From assembly GCF_004337505.1 (NCBI RefSeq), contig NZ_SJZI01000043.1, positions 49,189-113,188 on the forward strand: a stretch of DNA of 64,000 bases. The letters are read 5' to 3'. The notes under the pieces were generated by a model that worked only from the letters and a program-made list of their open reading frames with translations, did no database searches and was not told the origin of the DNA. A program made the position numbers and the translations under genes. Shown piece by piece: positions 49,873 to 59,050 of the stretch (position 1 is the stretch's first letter; each line of letters starts with the position of its first letter). This DNA is from Flaviaestuariibacter flavus (GTDB lineage Bacteria > Bacteroidota > Bacteroidia > Chitinophagales > Chitinophagaceae).

Positions 49873-52812
49873 ATGCAATTGAAAGGCCTGGTCCGTTTCT
49901 TCACGATCCTGCTGATTCTTTACTCGATCTATGAATTATCCTTTACCTGGGTGGTGCGCAGCCATGAGAACAAAATGATGGCTAAGGCCAAGACACAGGT
50001 GAACTTTAATTACCGGGGCAGCAACCCTCCGGCGGCGGAAAAAGACCAGGCAGTACAGCAGCGCTACAAGCGCTTGCTCGACAGCACAAAGAGTGTAACC
50101 GTTCATTATGGCCCCACCGGTGCCATTTCGTACCAGCAGGCAAAAGAAAACGAGCTGAACCTCGGCCTCGACCTGCAGGGTGGTATCAACGTAACCCTCG
50201 AAGTGGAACTGGGCGGACTGCTGCGTTCCATGGCCAACAACTCCAAAGATCCCATCTTCCTCCAGGCGCTTGCCAATGCTGAGAAGGCAAAAGCCAACAG
50301 CAATGCCGACTACGTTTCGCTGTTCCGCCAGGAATACAAAAAGCTGAACCCGAACGGTCGTCTTGCCCAGCTCTTTGCTGTAGCCGGCCAGGACCGCATC
50401 AAGCCCAACGACGGTGATGACAAGGTGGAAGGCGCCATCCGCACCGAGGCCAACGATGCCTTCGACCGCACCTTCCGCGTACTGCGCACCCGTATCGACC
50501 AGTTCGGCGTTGCCCAGCCCAATATTAACCCCGACCGCGACCGTGGCATCATCACGGTAGAACTCCCCGGTGTGCAGGACCAGGAGCGTGTACGCAAGTA
50601 CCTCCAGTCTTCGGCCAACCTCCAGTTCTGGGAAGTTTACAATATGTCGGAGCTGCAAACCGGCCTGATGGCTGCCGATGCGGCATACAACAGCGCTGTT
50701 ACCGGTGGCGACACCGCTGCTGCCAAGCGCCAGTCGCTGTTCATGAACATCCAGCCGATGCAGGCCGACAACGGCATCATCGGTTTCGTTCGTGTAAACG
50801 ACACCGCCCTGGTTAGCGCCAACCTGAGCCGCCCCGAAGTTCGCGCCGCCCTGCCGGCCGACGTAAAGTGGGCCTTCGGTATCCCCGAAACGAAAGACAA
50901 CAAGACCGCTGAATTCGTAGCCCTGCACGCCCTCAAGACCGGCGGCCGTGAAAAGGCCCCCATCGAAGGCGAAGGCATCACCGAAGCCCGCAGCGACTTC
51001 AACCAGGTGAATGGTCAGTCGGAAGTAACGATGAAGATGAACCCTTCTGCCGCGCGCACCTGGGCTAATATGACCGCCGCCAACACCGGCCGTTCCATCG
51101 CCATCGTACTCGACAACATCGTATACTCGGCTCCCCGTGTAAACGGTAAGATCGAAGGCGGCTCTTCCAGCATCTCCGGTTCTTTCTCGCCGGCTGAAGC
51201 CACCGACCTTGCCAACATCCTGAAAGCCGGTAAGCTGCCCGCCCCCGCCAAGATCGTGCAGGAGCAGGTAGTAGGCCCGACCCTGGGTGCTCACGCCATC
51301 AAAGGCGGTATGATGGCCTTCGGCCTCTCCTTCATTGTGATCTTCCTGCTGATGCTGGTTTATTACAACACGAGCGGCTGGGTAGCCAACATCGCCCTGA
51401 TCCTCAACCTGCTGTTCACCATCGGCGTACTCACCGGCCTTGGTGCCACGCTGACCGCCGCCGGTATCGCGGGCCTCGTGCTTACGATCGGTATGGCGGT
51501 GGATACCAACGTAATTATCTATGAGCGTATCAAGGAAGAACTGACGAAAGGCAAGAGCTACCCGCAGGCCGTCAGCGAAGGCTACCGCCGCTCGCTGCCG
51601 CCGGTGCTCGATGCCCACGTAACTACCCTCCTTACCGCTATCATCCTCTTCTCCTTCGGTCTCGGCCCGGTGAAAGGTTTTGCCACAACCCAGATCATCG
51701 GTATCCTGCTGTCGCTGTTCTGCGGCATCCTGGTAAGCCGCTGGGTGAGCGATATCTTCATGCGCAAAGGCCGTCACCTCGAGTACTTCACCGGTGTTTC
51801 GAAGCGTGTGTTCAAGCATGCCGCATTTAAATTCATCGAATACCGCAAAGTGGCGTACGCCATCTCGTTCGTGGTGCTGGCACTCGGCGTTGCCGCGATC
51901 TTCCATGGCTTCGACGAGGGTGTGGAATTCAGCGGTGGCCGCAGCTACCAGGTGCGTTTCGACAAGCCGGTGAATGTTGACCAGGTGCGCGACGACCTGA
52001 AGGCTTCCTTCGGTGCGAACCCGGTGATCAAGACCATCGGCAGCAACAACCAGCTGGACATCACTACGTCATACCTCATCACCGATACCCGCCCGGCTGC
52101 CGACTCCATCGTGGAAGGCAAGTTGATGGCCGGCCTGTCCAGGCACCTCCCGGCTGGTACTACTTACGAGCAGTTCGACAAGAACTACAAGCTCGGTTCC
52201 ACCACGGTGCTGCCGACGATTTCCGATGACCTGAAGACCGGTGCCAAGTGGGCTACCTTCTGGTCGGTGCTGATCATCGCCCTTTATATCTTCATCCGCT
52301 TCCGCGACTGGCGCTACTCGATGGGTACGATCGTGGCCCTGGCGCACGACGTACTCGTGACCCTGGCCGTGTTCTCCTTCCTCCGCGAGATCGTTCCCTT
52401 CCCGCTGGAGATCGACCAGCACTTCATCGCGGCCATCCTGACCGTTATCGGCTTCTCGATGAACGATACCGTGATCGTGTTTGACCGTATCCGCGAATAC
52501 ACCCGCCAGATGGTGGGCGCACCCAAGGAAGTGGTCATCAACAAGGCCATCAACGATACGCTGAGCCGTACGATCATGACCTCGCTGACCGTGTTCCTTA
52601 CCATCCTCATCCTGTTCCTGGTAGGTGGTGAAGTAACCCGCGGCTTCGCCTTTGCGATGTTGATCGGTGTGGTTACCGGCACGTATTCCTCGATCTTCGT
52701 GGCAGCCCCGATCCTGGTGGATATGGGTGGCAAGCGTTCCCTTGGCGGCAACGAGCCGGTAGCGAACGCCGAGCCGGTTGTAAGCTCGAAGAAAGAGCTG
52801 GCCAAGCACTGA
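49873..52812 (+). CDS. secDF: Fused protein-export membrane protein SecDF
   Basis: 979 aa. Uses the proton gradient to pull exported proteins from the SecYEG channel. The SecD half has the N-terminal helix MQLKGLVRFFTILLILYSIY, motif ELNLGLDLQGGINVTLEV and a P1 head with RVLRTRIDQFGVAQPNINPD, then helices with GMAVDTNVIIYERIKEEL (D4). The SecF half begins at ~655 (FKFIEYRKVAYAISFVVLAL), with GVEFSGGRSYQVRF and SMNDTVIVFDRIREYTRQ. Twelve membrane segments in total. Fusion is the normal state in Bacteroidota. The transcript is monocistronic with a good terminator. Confidence 0.97.
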   Translation: MQLKGLVRFFTILLILYSIYELSFTWVVRSHENKMMAKAKTQVNFNYRGSNPPAAEKDQAVQQRYKRLLDSTKSVTVHYGPTGAISYQQAKENELNLGLDLQGGINVTLEVELGGLLRSMANNSKDPIFLQALANAEKAKANSNADYVSLFRQEYKKLNPNGRLAQLFAVAGQDRIKPNDGDDKVEGAIRTEANDAFDRTFRVLRTRIDQFGVAQPNINPDRDRGIITVELPGVQDQERVRKYLQSSANLQFWEVYNMSELQTGLMAADAAYNSAVTGGDTAAAKRQSLFMNIQPMQADNGIIGFVRVNDTALVSANLSRPEVRAALPADVKWAFGIPETKDNKTAEFVALHALKTGGREKAPIEGEGITEARSDFNQVNGQSEVTMKMNPSAARTWANMTAANTGRSIAIVLDNIVYSAPRVNGKIEGGSSSISGSFSPAEATDLANILKAGKLPAPAKIVQEQVVGPTLGAHAIKGGMMAFGLSFIVIFLLMLVYYNTSGWVANIALILNLLFTIGVLTGLGATLTAAGIAGLVLTIGMAVDTNVIIYERIKEELTKGKSYPQAVSEGYRRSLPPVLDAHVTTLLTAIILFSFGLGPVKGFATTQIIGILLSLFCGILVSRWVSDIFMRKGRHLEYFTGVSKRVFKHAAFKFIEYRKVAYAISFVVLALGVAAIFHGFDEGVEFSGGRSYQVRFDKPVNVDQVRDDLKASFGANPVIKTIGSNNQLDITTSYLITDTRPAADSIVEGKLMAGLSRHLPAGTTYEQFDKNYKLGSTTVLPTISDDLKTGAKWATFWSVLIIALYIFIRFRDWRYSMGTIVALAHDVLVTLAVFSFLREIVPFPLEIDQHFIAAILTVIGFSMNDTVIVFDRIREYTRQMVGAPKEVVINKAINDTLSRTIMTSLTVFLTILILFLVGGEVTRGFAFAMLIGVVTGTYSSIFVAAPILVDMGGKRSLGGNEPVANAEPVVSSKKELAKH

Positions 52813-52835
52813 TTTTCCGGAAAAGCATAATAGTG

Positions 52836-52866
52836 AAGCCCTCCGCAGCCGCGGGGGGCTTTTTTT
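52836..52866 (+). terminator. Terminator of secDF
   Basis: AAGCCCTCCGC, AGCC loop, GCGGGGGGCTTTTTTT. Confidence 0.85.
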
Positions 52867-52954
52867 GTCTGAACCGGAAAGGGGCGGGAGGAAATGAGGA
52901 TGGTGCCGGTGCTGAACGTTTGCCGGCCGTACCGCATTTTGCGTCAGCGAGATT

Positions 52955-53143
52955 GAAAATTCAGTCTCCGGATGCGAAAATTCAGTCTCCGGATGTGAAA
53001 ATTCAGAGTCCGGATGTGAAAATTCAGAGTCGGGATGCGAAAATTCAGACTCCGGATGCGAAAGTTCAGATCCCGGATGTGAAAACCCATCATCGGGGTG
53101 CGAAAATTCGGACTGGCGATCCGAATTTCGAGAGCGCGCCTTC
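52955..53143. repeat. 21-bp tandem array, 9 units
   Basis: Nine head-to-tail units, the first five nearly identical: GAAAATTCAGTCTCCGGATG plus C or T. Units decay towards the right (GAAAACCCATCATCGGGGTG+C, 53081-53101). It fills the spacer between convergent secDF and valS. Either strand reads as heptads (KIQSPDA plus, NFRIRRL minus) but no start or family supports coding. Confidence 0.85.
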
Positions 53144-53173
53144 CAATTTTCGCATCCGGAATGCGAAAATTGG
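53143..53173. repeat. Perfect hairpin at the end of the 21-bp array
   Basis: CCAATTTTCGCAT, 5-nt loop CCGGA, ATGCGAAAATTGG: an inverted unit pair formed by the repeat's own words, 13 bp per arm. Confidence 0.75.
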
Positions 53174-53194
53174 AATTTCCGAAGCGAAAATGAA

Positions 53195-53216
53195 AAGGGC
53201 CCTTTTCAGGGCCCTT
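53195..53216 (-). terminator. Probable terminator of valS
   Basis: AAGGGCCC, 6-nt loop, GGGCCCTT, then on the minus strand TTCATTTTC; a modest U-tract. Confidence 0.6.
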
Positions 53217-53244
53217 CGGGTAATATTCGTTGCTGCGCTTCCGA

Positions 53245-55884
53245 TCAACCAAGAAGCGCCAGGCTCTTTTCAATCGCCTCGATCTTTTCTTCGGCATCGC
53301 GCTGTTTCTTGCGCTCGCTTTCCACCACTTCGGGCTTGGCATTCTGCACAAAGCGCTCGTTGCCCAGCTTTTTGGCTACCGACTCCAGGAAGCCGCGGTA
53401 GTAATCGAGGTCCTTTTGAAGTTGCTCGCGCTGCACCGACGTGTCGACGGCCTGCTCGGAAGTGATGTAGAACTTGTTGGTGCCCAGCACCACGGCGATG
53501 GAGCCCGGAACGGCATCGTTCACGAATTCGATTTCCGCGTTCGCCTGCTTGCCCAGTATCGGCCGGATGGCGGTAAAGGCTGCCTGCTTGTCTGTCTGGA
53601 TCGAAACCGTAACGGGGTCTTTCGGCTTCAGGTTGTTCTTTACCCGGGCATCGCGGAGCGCCGAAATGGCTTCCTGCAGCAGCGTGCCCTGGGCGATAAG
53701 ATCAGCGTTAACCGCTCCCGCAGGCGTGAACTGCTTCACACAGAGGTCGTCGGAGCGCTCCGCCAGCTGGTGGTAGATTTCCTCGGTGATAAAGGGCATG
53801 AACGGGTGGAGCAGCTGCATCAGCTCGCTGAAGAAATCGACCGTTTTGCGATATACAGCGGCGTCGATGGGTTGCTCGAAACCGGGCTTGGCCCATTCGA
53901 GGTACCAGCTGCAGAAGTCGTCCCAGATCAGCGAATAGATCGTCTTCAGCGCTTCCGAAAGACGGAAGCCCTTGTAGAGGTCTTCCAGCTGCGCCTTCAC
54001 CTGGTTGAGGCGCTGCTCGAACCATTGCACGGCAAAAGGAAGGTTCCCGGCTTCCTGGTTGTTGTCGCCCTGAGCTTGCCGAAGCGACCACATCTTCACC
54101 AGCTTCAGGGCATTCCAAAGCTTGTTGTTGAAGTTGCGTCCCTGCTCGCAGCTCGAGTCGTCGAACAGCAGGTCGTTGCCGGCGGGGGAGGAGATGAGGA
54201 TGCCAAAGCGCACGGCGTCGGCACCGAAGCGGTCGATAAGATCGAGCAGGTCGGGCGAGTTGCCGAGGCTCTTGCTCATCTTGCGTCCCTGCTTGTCGCG
54301 CACCATGCCGGTGAAGTACACATGCTCGAAGGGGCGCTCGTGCTTGTATTCCATGCCCGCCATGATCATACGCGCCACCCAGAAGAAGATAATGTCCTGG
54401 CCGGTAACGAGCACGTTGGTGGGGTAATAATATTCAATCTCGGGGTTGCCCGGTTTGCTGATGCCGTTGAACACTTCCATCGGCCACAGCCAGGAGGAGA
54501 ACCAGGTGTCGAGCACGTCCTCGTCCTGGTGAATGGTCACTGGTGAATGGTCAATATTATGCTGCGCTTTGAATTTGGCCACAGCTTCTTCCACGGTTGC
54601 CGCCACTACGAACTTCCCATCGGCGTCGTACCAGGCCGGGATGCGCTGGCCCCACCACAGCTGGCGGGAGATGCACCAGTCCTTGATGTTTTCAAGCCAG
54701 TATTTATAGGTAGCCAGGAAGCGCTCCTCGGGGTGGATCTTCACCTCGCCGCTCGTGACCGCGTCGAGCGCGAGGCCGGCGAAGTGCTTCATCTGAACGA
54801 ACCATTGCGTGGAGATGCGGGGCTCTACCACGGCGTTGCTGCGCTGCGAGTAGCCAAGGCGGGTGCTGTATTCTTCTTCCTTTACCAGGGCGCGATCGGC
54901 ACGCAGCTGCTCCACGGAAGCCTTGCGGGCTTCAAAGCGGTCCATGCCGACAAACACCTCGGCGGCGGCGCTCAGCGTGCCGTCCGGGTTGAGCGTGTCG
55001 ATGGTGGGCAGGCCGTGCTTGAGTCCCAGGTTGTAGTCGTTGATGTCGTGAGCCGGCGTCACCTTGAGGGCGCCGGTTCCGAAGGCGGGATCCACGTATT
55101 CGTCGAAGATGATCGGAACGGCGCGGTTAACGAGGGGCACGATGATCTTTTTGCCTTTCAGGTGTGCATAGCGCTCGTCGTTGGGGTTCACGCATACCGC
55201 GGTGTCGCCCATGATGGTTTCCGGACGCTGCGTGGCGATGGTGATGTATTCATCCGAACCCTCTACCCGGTAACGTACATAATAGAGCTTACCGGTGATG
55301 TCCTTGTATTCCACTTCCTCGTCGGAGAGCGCGGTCTGCGCGGCGGGGTCCCAGTTGATCATGCGGGCGCCACGGTAGATCAGTCCCTTTTCGTAGAGGT
55401 CAACGAATACCTTGATGACGGCCTCGTAGTAATGGTCATCCATGGTGAAGGTGACGCGGTTCCAGTCGACGGAGCAGCCCAGCTTTTTGATCTGGTGGTA
55501 GATGATGCCGCCATATTTCTCCTTCCACTCGAAGGCGTACCTGAGGAATTCGGGGCGGGAGAGCTCGCTCTTTTTGATGCCTTTTTCTTTTTCCAGCATC
55601 TGTACCACCTTGGCCTCGGTGGCGATGGAAGCATGGTCGGAGCCGGGCACCCAGCACGCGTTGAAGCCGCTCATGCGGGCATGACGAACCAGCACATCCT
55701 GAACCGTTTCGTTGAGGGTATGGCCCATATGCAGCACGCCGGTGACGTTGGGCGGCGGGATCACCACCGTAAACGGCGGGCGATCGTCGGGGGTGCTGTG
55801 GAAATAGCCTTTTCCTTCCCAGTGGGCGTACCAGGATGCTTCTACCTGGCCGGGCTCGTAATTCTTCGAAAGCGTATTGTTCAT
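53245..55884 (-). CDS. valS: Valyl-tRNA synthetase
   Basis: 879 aa, complete class Ia enzyme. PPPNVTGVLHMGHTLNETVQ has the HIGH-type HMGH, and DKQGRKMSKSLGNSPDLLDL the KMSKS loop; the editing domain shows ITIATQRPETIMGDTAVCVN and GTGALKVTPAHDINDYNLGL. DEDVLDTWFSSWLWPM is a family mark, and the last ~65 residues are the coiled-coil tRNA-binding arm. Two short segments look foreign: KMWSLRQAQGDNNQEAG and NIDHSPVTIHQDED, each encoded by a dispersed repeat (54064-54088 and 54526-54557). ATG 55884 (MNNTLSKNYEPGQVEASWYA) is used. Confidence 0.96.
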   Translation of the reverse strand: MNNTLSKNYEPGQVEASWYAHWEGKGYFHSTPDDRPPFTVVIPPPNVTGVLHMGHTLNETVQDVLVRHARMSGFNACWVPGSDHASIATEAKVVQMLEKEKGIKKSELSRPEFLRYAFEWKEKYGGIIYHQIKKLGCSVDWNRVTFTMDDHYYEAVIKVFVDLYEKGLIYRGARMINWDPAAQTALSDEEVEYKDITGKLYYVRYRVEGSDEYITIATQRPETIMGDTAVCVNPNDERYAHLKGKKIIVPLVNRAVPIIFDEYVDPAFGTGALKVTPAHDINDYNLGLKHGLPTIDTLNPDGTLSAAAEVFVGMDRFEARKASVEQLRADRALVKEEEYSTRLGYSQRSNAVVEPRISTQWFVQMKHFAGLALDAVTSGEVKIHPEERFLATYKYWLENIKDWCISRQLWWGQRIPAWYDADGKFVVAATVEEAVAKFKAQHNIDHSPVTIHQDEDVLDTWFSSWLWPMEVFNGISKPGNPEIEYYYPTNVLVTGQDIIFFWVARMIMAGMEYKHERPFEHVYFTGMVRDKQGRKMSKSLGNSPDLLDLIDRFGADAVRFGILISSPAGNDLLFDDSSCEQGRNFNNKLWNALKLVKMWSLRQAQGDNNQEAGNLPFAVQWFEQRLNQVKAQLEDLYKGFRLSEALKTIYSLIWDDFCSWYLEWAKPGFEQPIDAAVYRKTVDFFSELMQLLHPFMPFITEEIYHQLAERSDDLCVKQFTPAGAVNADLIAQGTLLQEAISALRDARVKNNLKPKDPVTVSIQTDKQAAFTAIRPILGKQANAEIEFVNDAVPGSIAVVLGTNKFYITSEQAVDTSVQREQLQKDLDYYRGFLESVAKKLGNERFVQNAKPEVVESERKKQRDAEEKIEAIEKSLALLG
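54064..54088. repeat. Dispersed palindromic repeat (family I) inside valS
   Basis: GTCGCCCTGAGC...CGAAGCGAC. Its minus-strand reading gives SLRQAQGD in ValRS. GTCGC/GCGAC arms fold. Relatives are in the groES-groEL spacer. Confidence 0.65.
54526..54557. repeat. Tandem TGGTGAATGGTCA repeat inside valS
   Basis: Two direct copies of TGGTGAATGGTCA, read on the minus strand as IDHSPVTIH just before the conserved DEDVLDTWF motif. Confidence 0.6.
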
Positions 55885-55914
55885 GATGACCGTTCTAAAC
55901 GTGAAATTGGGGGG

Positions 55915-55922
55915 CGAAAATA
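55915..55922 (-). promoter_or_regulatory. Candidate -7 box of valS
   Basis: Minus-strand TATTTTCG, one base from TAnnTTTG, 30 nt before the ATG. Confidence 0.45.
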
Positions 55923-55928
55923 CAAAAT

Positions 55929-56026
55929 CGTGAGCGGTGAGCCGTGAACCGTGAGCAAAAAGAAACCGCAAAGCCCTGCTTTGCGGTTTTGTAAGCGCCA
56001 GCCGTTCACGGCTGACTGTTCACGAC
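55929..56026. repeat. Repeat family B inverted pair bracketing a terminator
   Basis: CGTGAGCGGTGAGCCGTGAA... (55929-55956) and inverted CAGCCGTTCACGGCTGACTG... (55998-56025). The right arm touches the stop of the response regulator. Confidence 0.7.
55964..55990 (-). terminator. Terminator of the two-component operon
   Basis: AACCGCAAAGC, CCT loop, GCTTTGCGGTTTT; 11-bp stem. Confidence 0.85.
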
Positions 56027-56674
56027 TTAGTTATCGAAATCCAGCTGGCTGTTGTTGATGTAGTTCACCAGCGCGGCTGCGTTCTTGAGGTTGAGTTTTT
56101 TGAGGATGTTGTAGCGGTGTACTTCCACGGTCTTCACCGAAATGTTGAGGGCGTCGGCAATTTCTTTCGAGGAGTGGCCCTTCTTGATGAAGGAGATGAT
56201 CTCGATCTCGCGCTGGGAGAGGGAGTTGAGGCCGGTCTGCTGGTCTTCGCCCGAAATGACCTGCTCGGAGAGAATATTCTTGATCTCGTCGCAGATGTAT
56301 TTTTTCCCGTTGTTGATCTCCATGATGGCTTTGAACATCTCTTCGCGGGAAGAGTTCTTGGTTACATAGCCCATCGCGCCTTTCTGCATCATCTTCCGGG
56401 CATAGGTGGGCTGGGTATGCAGCGATACACCGAGGACTTTCGAGCCCGGGGAGAATTTCCGGATGAGTTGCGTCGCTTCGATCCCGTTCATCCCGGGAAG
56501 GTTGATATCCATGATAACGATATTGGGACGCAGGTTTTTAGCCAGCTCAACGGCTTCTTCACCGGAGCCGCTCTCGGCTACTACGGTAAAGCGGGGATCG
56601 GTATTCAGAATAAAGCTCCAGGTCTCGCGTACAAGTGTGTGGTCGTCGGCGATCAGAATCGTGATTTTGTCCAT
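56027..56674 (-). CDS. NarL/FixJ-type response regulator
   Basis: 215 aa. The receiver domain has D10/D11 (IADDH), phospho-acceptor D56 (VIMDINLPGMNG), T/S in GVSLHTQP and K106 in GYVTKNSS. The LuxR-type helix-turn-helix is LSQREIEIISFIKKGHSSKE then IADALNISVKTVEVHRYNIL. It would bind DNA when phosphorylated by the kinase encoded 8 nt upstream. Target genes are unknown. Confidence 0.95.
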   Translation of the reverse strand: MDKITILIADDHTLVRETWSFILNTDPRFTVVAESGSGEEAVELAKNLRPNIVIMDINLPGMNGIEATQLIRKFSPGSKVLGVSLHTQPTYARKMMQKGAMGYVTKNSSREEMFKAIMEINNGKKYICDEIKNILSEQVISGEDQQTGLNSLSQREIEIISFIKKGHSSKEIADALNISVKTVEVHRYNILKKLNLKNAAALVNYINNSQLDFDN

Positions 56675-56682
56675 GCTGGAAG

Positions 56683-58914
56683 TTATACGGTTTTCAGTGG
56701 CAAATGAATGATAAGGCTACAGCCACGCTGCGGAGCGCTTTCAACACGCAGCGTACCGTTCGCCAAATATACCCTATTTTCTATATTCCGCAGACCGGCG
56801 CCGCGTTTCACTGCCGCGGGGTCAAAACCAACGCCGTTGTCGCTGATCAGCAGGTGGAGCTCTTCACCGTCGCGGCGTATCCCGATTGCGATCCGGTCCG
56901 CGCCCGAATGCCGGAGCGCGTTGCTCAGCGCCTCCTGCACAATCCGGTAGAGCATTAGCTGCACATTATCGGCCAGCAGCTCGTCCAGCCCGGGTTCGAC
57001 GTCGAGCTGCACCTGTAGTTTCCGGGTCAGGTTGACGCTTTCCACGAGGTCGCTGATCGCCTCCATCAGGCCCAGGTCGCCGAGGCTCGGGTTCATCAGC
57101 GAGCGCGACAGCTGGCGGATCTCGTTGATGACATAAATGACGTTCTTCGACGCTTTTTGAATGAGCTCTTCCCGCAGTTCTTTGTTGCTCATGGAGAGCT
57201 CGAGGTAAAGCTTCGTGGTGGTCAGCACCTGGTTGACGTTGTCGTGCAGTTCCTTGCCGATCTCGGCGCGCTCCCGTTCCTGTGTTTCGATCGTCGCCTG
57301 GCTGATGAGTTTTTGCCGGGTGAGGGTCTGGCGCTCCCGTTGTTTGCGCTCGCTGATATCCTGCATCGCGCCGATCATCCGGGTGGCCTTGCCCTCGGCA
57401 TTGCGCAGCACATAGCCCCGGTCGAGCACGTCGCTCCAGCTTCCGTCGGACCGCAGGAAACGGTACTCGCCTCTCCAGAAGTCGCTGTCAGGGTCCTCCA
57501 GCAGGCGGTTGAGGCTGTTCAGCATGCCCGGCCGGTCGTCGGGGTGCACCAGCGCCTCCCAGCGGTCGATCGGCACCTCGGAGCCGGCATGGCCGAAGAG
57601 GGTGCTGATGCCCTCGCCCCAGTAGAGGTCGTTGGTCACCAAGTCCCAGTCGTAAAGCGCGTCCGAGGTGGCCCGTGTGGCGAGCTGGAACCGTTCGTGG
57701 CTGCGCAGGAGCGCGTCCTCGGCGGCGATCTGCTCGGTAATGTCTTTGATGATGATGATGCGTGCCGGGCGGTCGTCGTACCGGATCAGCTCTGATGTGA
57801 TTTCGATGTGTACGGCGCGGCCGTCGCGGTGATTGTAGGTGAGCCGCTGGGCCAGGCGCGACCGGTCAATGCGGCGCCGGAATTCTTCGGTGGGCAGGTT
57901 GCCGCGCCAGAGCTCCTCGAGCTGCATCCCGGCCAGCTCCTCGCGCGGTGTGCCGCAGAAGGCCGCTGCTTCGCGGTTGGCGCGGATCACCTCACGGGTT
58001 TCCGCGTCGATGATGAGGCAGGGCAGCGGGTTGCTGTCGAAGAGCAACCGGTAATTCTGTTCCGACTGGTGCAGGCGTCGTTCCGCTTCGATGGTGCTGG
58101 TTACATCATCATGGGTTCCGATCATCCGAAGCGGGAGCCCGTTGGCGTCGCGGGCCACCACCATGCCGCGGGCATTGACCCACCGATAGCTGCCGCGGGC
58201 GTCTTGGATGCGGTACGTATACTCGTAATAAGTTTGGTGGGAACGGACGAATTCTTCCATAGAGCGCAGCAGGCCGCCCATGTCATCGGGGTGGATCCGG
58301 TCCATCACTTCGGACAATTCAGGGCGCAGACTGCCTTCAGCAAAACCATATAACCGGTAGTACGAAGGCGAGAAGTAAATGTGGCCGGTGGTGAGGTCGT
58401 GGTCCCAGAGCCCGAGTTTGCTGCCTTCGAGGGCAAAGCGCCACTGCTCTTCGGAGCGGGCGAGGGCGCGCTCGGTGCGGCGCAGCTCGCTGATGTCGTG
58501 GGCAACCACCAGCACGCCGACGATCTTTCCCTGCTCGTCGCGGGCCGGCAGGAAAAAGTTGTGAAGACTGATAATGTCACCGCCTGTTTGAGACGGCACG
58601 TCGAGCCAGCTTTCGCGCTCCTTGCCGGCGAGCACTTCGGCGTACAGCTCGCGCAGCATCTGGTGACGCGTGGGGGGACTCAGGTCGAACACATGGGTGC
58701 CCGGCTGAATGACAATGCCGATATGCCGGCGCACCTGCTCCCAGGTGGTGTGGTTATAAAGCTGGATGCGCAGCTGCGTATCGATTAGCAGGAAGTATTC
58801 GTGGGTATTGGAATACAGCAGCCGGAGGATATCGATAGCAGGTGCCGGCAGTTCGGGGAAGCCGCCGTCAGGTTGGGCCTCGCGGCCCGGTATCTGGTAA
58901 GATGATTGTTCCAA
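56683..58914 (-). CDS. PAS-containing sensor histidine kinase (HisKA_3 / NarX-like)
   Basis: 743 aa, no membrane segment seen, so a cytoplasmic sensor. Four PAS domains follow one another: ~25-145 (ending VVAHDISELRRTE), ~150-275 (ending IGTHDDVTSTIEAE), ~280-400 (ending IIIKDITEQIAAE) and ~405-525 (ending IGAMQDISERKQRE). The kinase core has the dimerisation helix with phospho-His in AEIGKELHDNVNQVLTTTKL and the ATPase with EALSNALRHSGADRI (N box) and ISDNGVGFDP (G1 box). No cofactor-binding residue is obvious, so the signal is unknown. Operon with the response regulator, 8 nt apart. Confidence 0.93.
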   Translation of the reverse strand: MEQSSYQIPGREAQPDGGFPELPAPAIDILRLLYSNTHEYFLLIDTQLRIQLYNHTTWEQVRRHIGIVIQPGTHVFDLSPPTRHQMLRELYAEVLAGKERESWLDVPSQTGGDIISLHNFFLPARDEQGKIVGVLVVAHDISELRRTERALARSEEQWRFALEGSKLGLWDHDLTTGHIYFSPSYYRLYGFAEGSLRPELSEVMDRIHPDDMGGLLRSMEEFVRSHQTYYEYTYRIQDARGSYRWVNARGMVVARDANGLPLRMIGTHDDVTSTIEAERRLHQSEQNYRLLFDSNPLPCLIIDAETREVIRANREAAAFCGTPREELAGMQLEELWRGNLPTEEFRRRIDRSRLAQRLTYNHRDGRAVHIEITSELIRYDDRPARIIIIKDITEQIAAEDALLRSHERFQLATRATSDALYDWDLVTNDLYWGEGISTLFGHAGSEVPIDRWEALVHPDDRPGMLNSLNRLLEDPDSDFWRGEYRFLRSDGSWSDVLDRGYVLRNAEGKATRMIGAMQDISERKQRERQTLTRQKLISQATIETQERERAEIGKELHDNVNQVLTTTKLYLELSMSNKELREELIQKASKNVIYVINEIRQLSRSLMNPSLGDLGLMEAISDLVESVNLTRKLQVQLDVEPGLDELLADNVQLMLYRIVQEALSNALRHSGADRIAIGIRRDGEELHLLISDNGVGFDPAAVKRGAGLRNIENRVYLANGTLRVESAPQRGCSLIIHLPLKTV

Positions 58915-59050
58915 GGTACGCAGTTGATATCGGCTGTTCCAGCCCGTAATATTCCTTTAAAGTTAAGAGCAGGGAACCATAAAAAATAACCCGGCCGCGA
59001 AGCAAGCTGCCGTTTTTTTGTGTTACTTGTGCGTTCACCCTGGTAATGTT

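Noticed and set aside
52955..53143. CRISPR array
   Set aside because: Units of 21 bp follow without spacers; no unique spacer sequences and no cas genes.
52944..53351. Open frames reading NFRIRRL or KIQSPDA heptads
   Set aside because: Both strands are open because the 21-bp unit lacks stops; one overlaps the end of valS. No start, no family.
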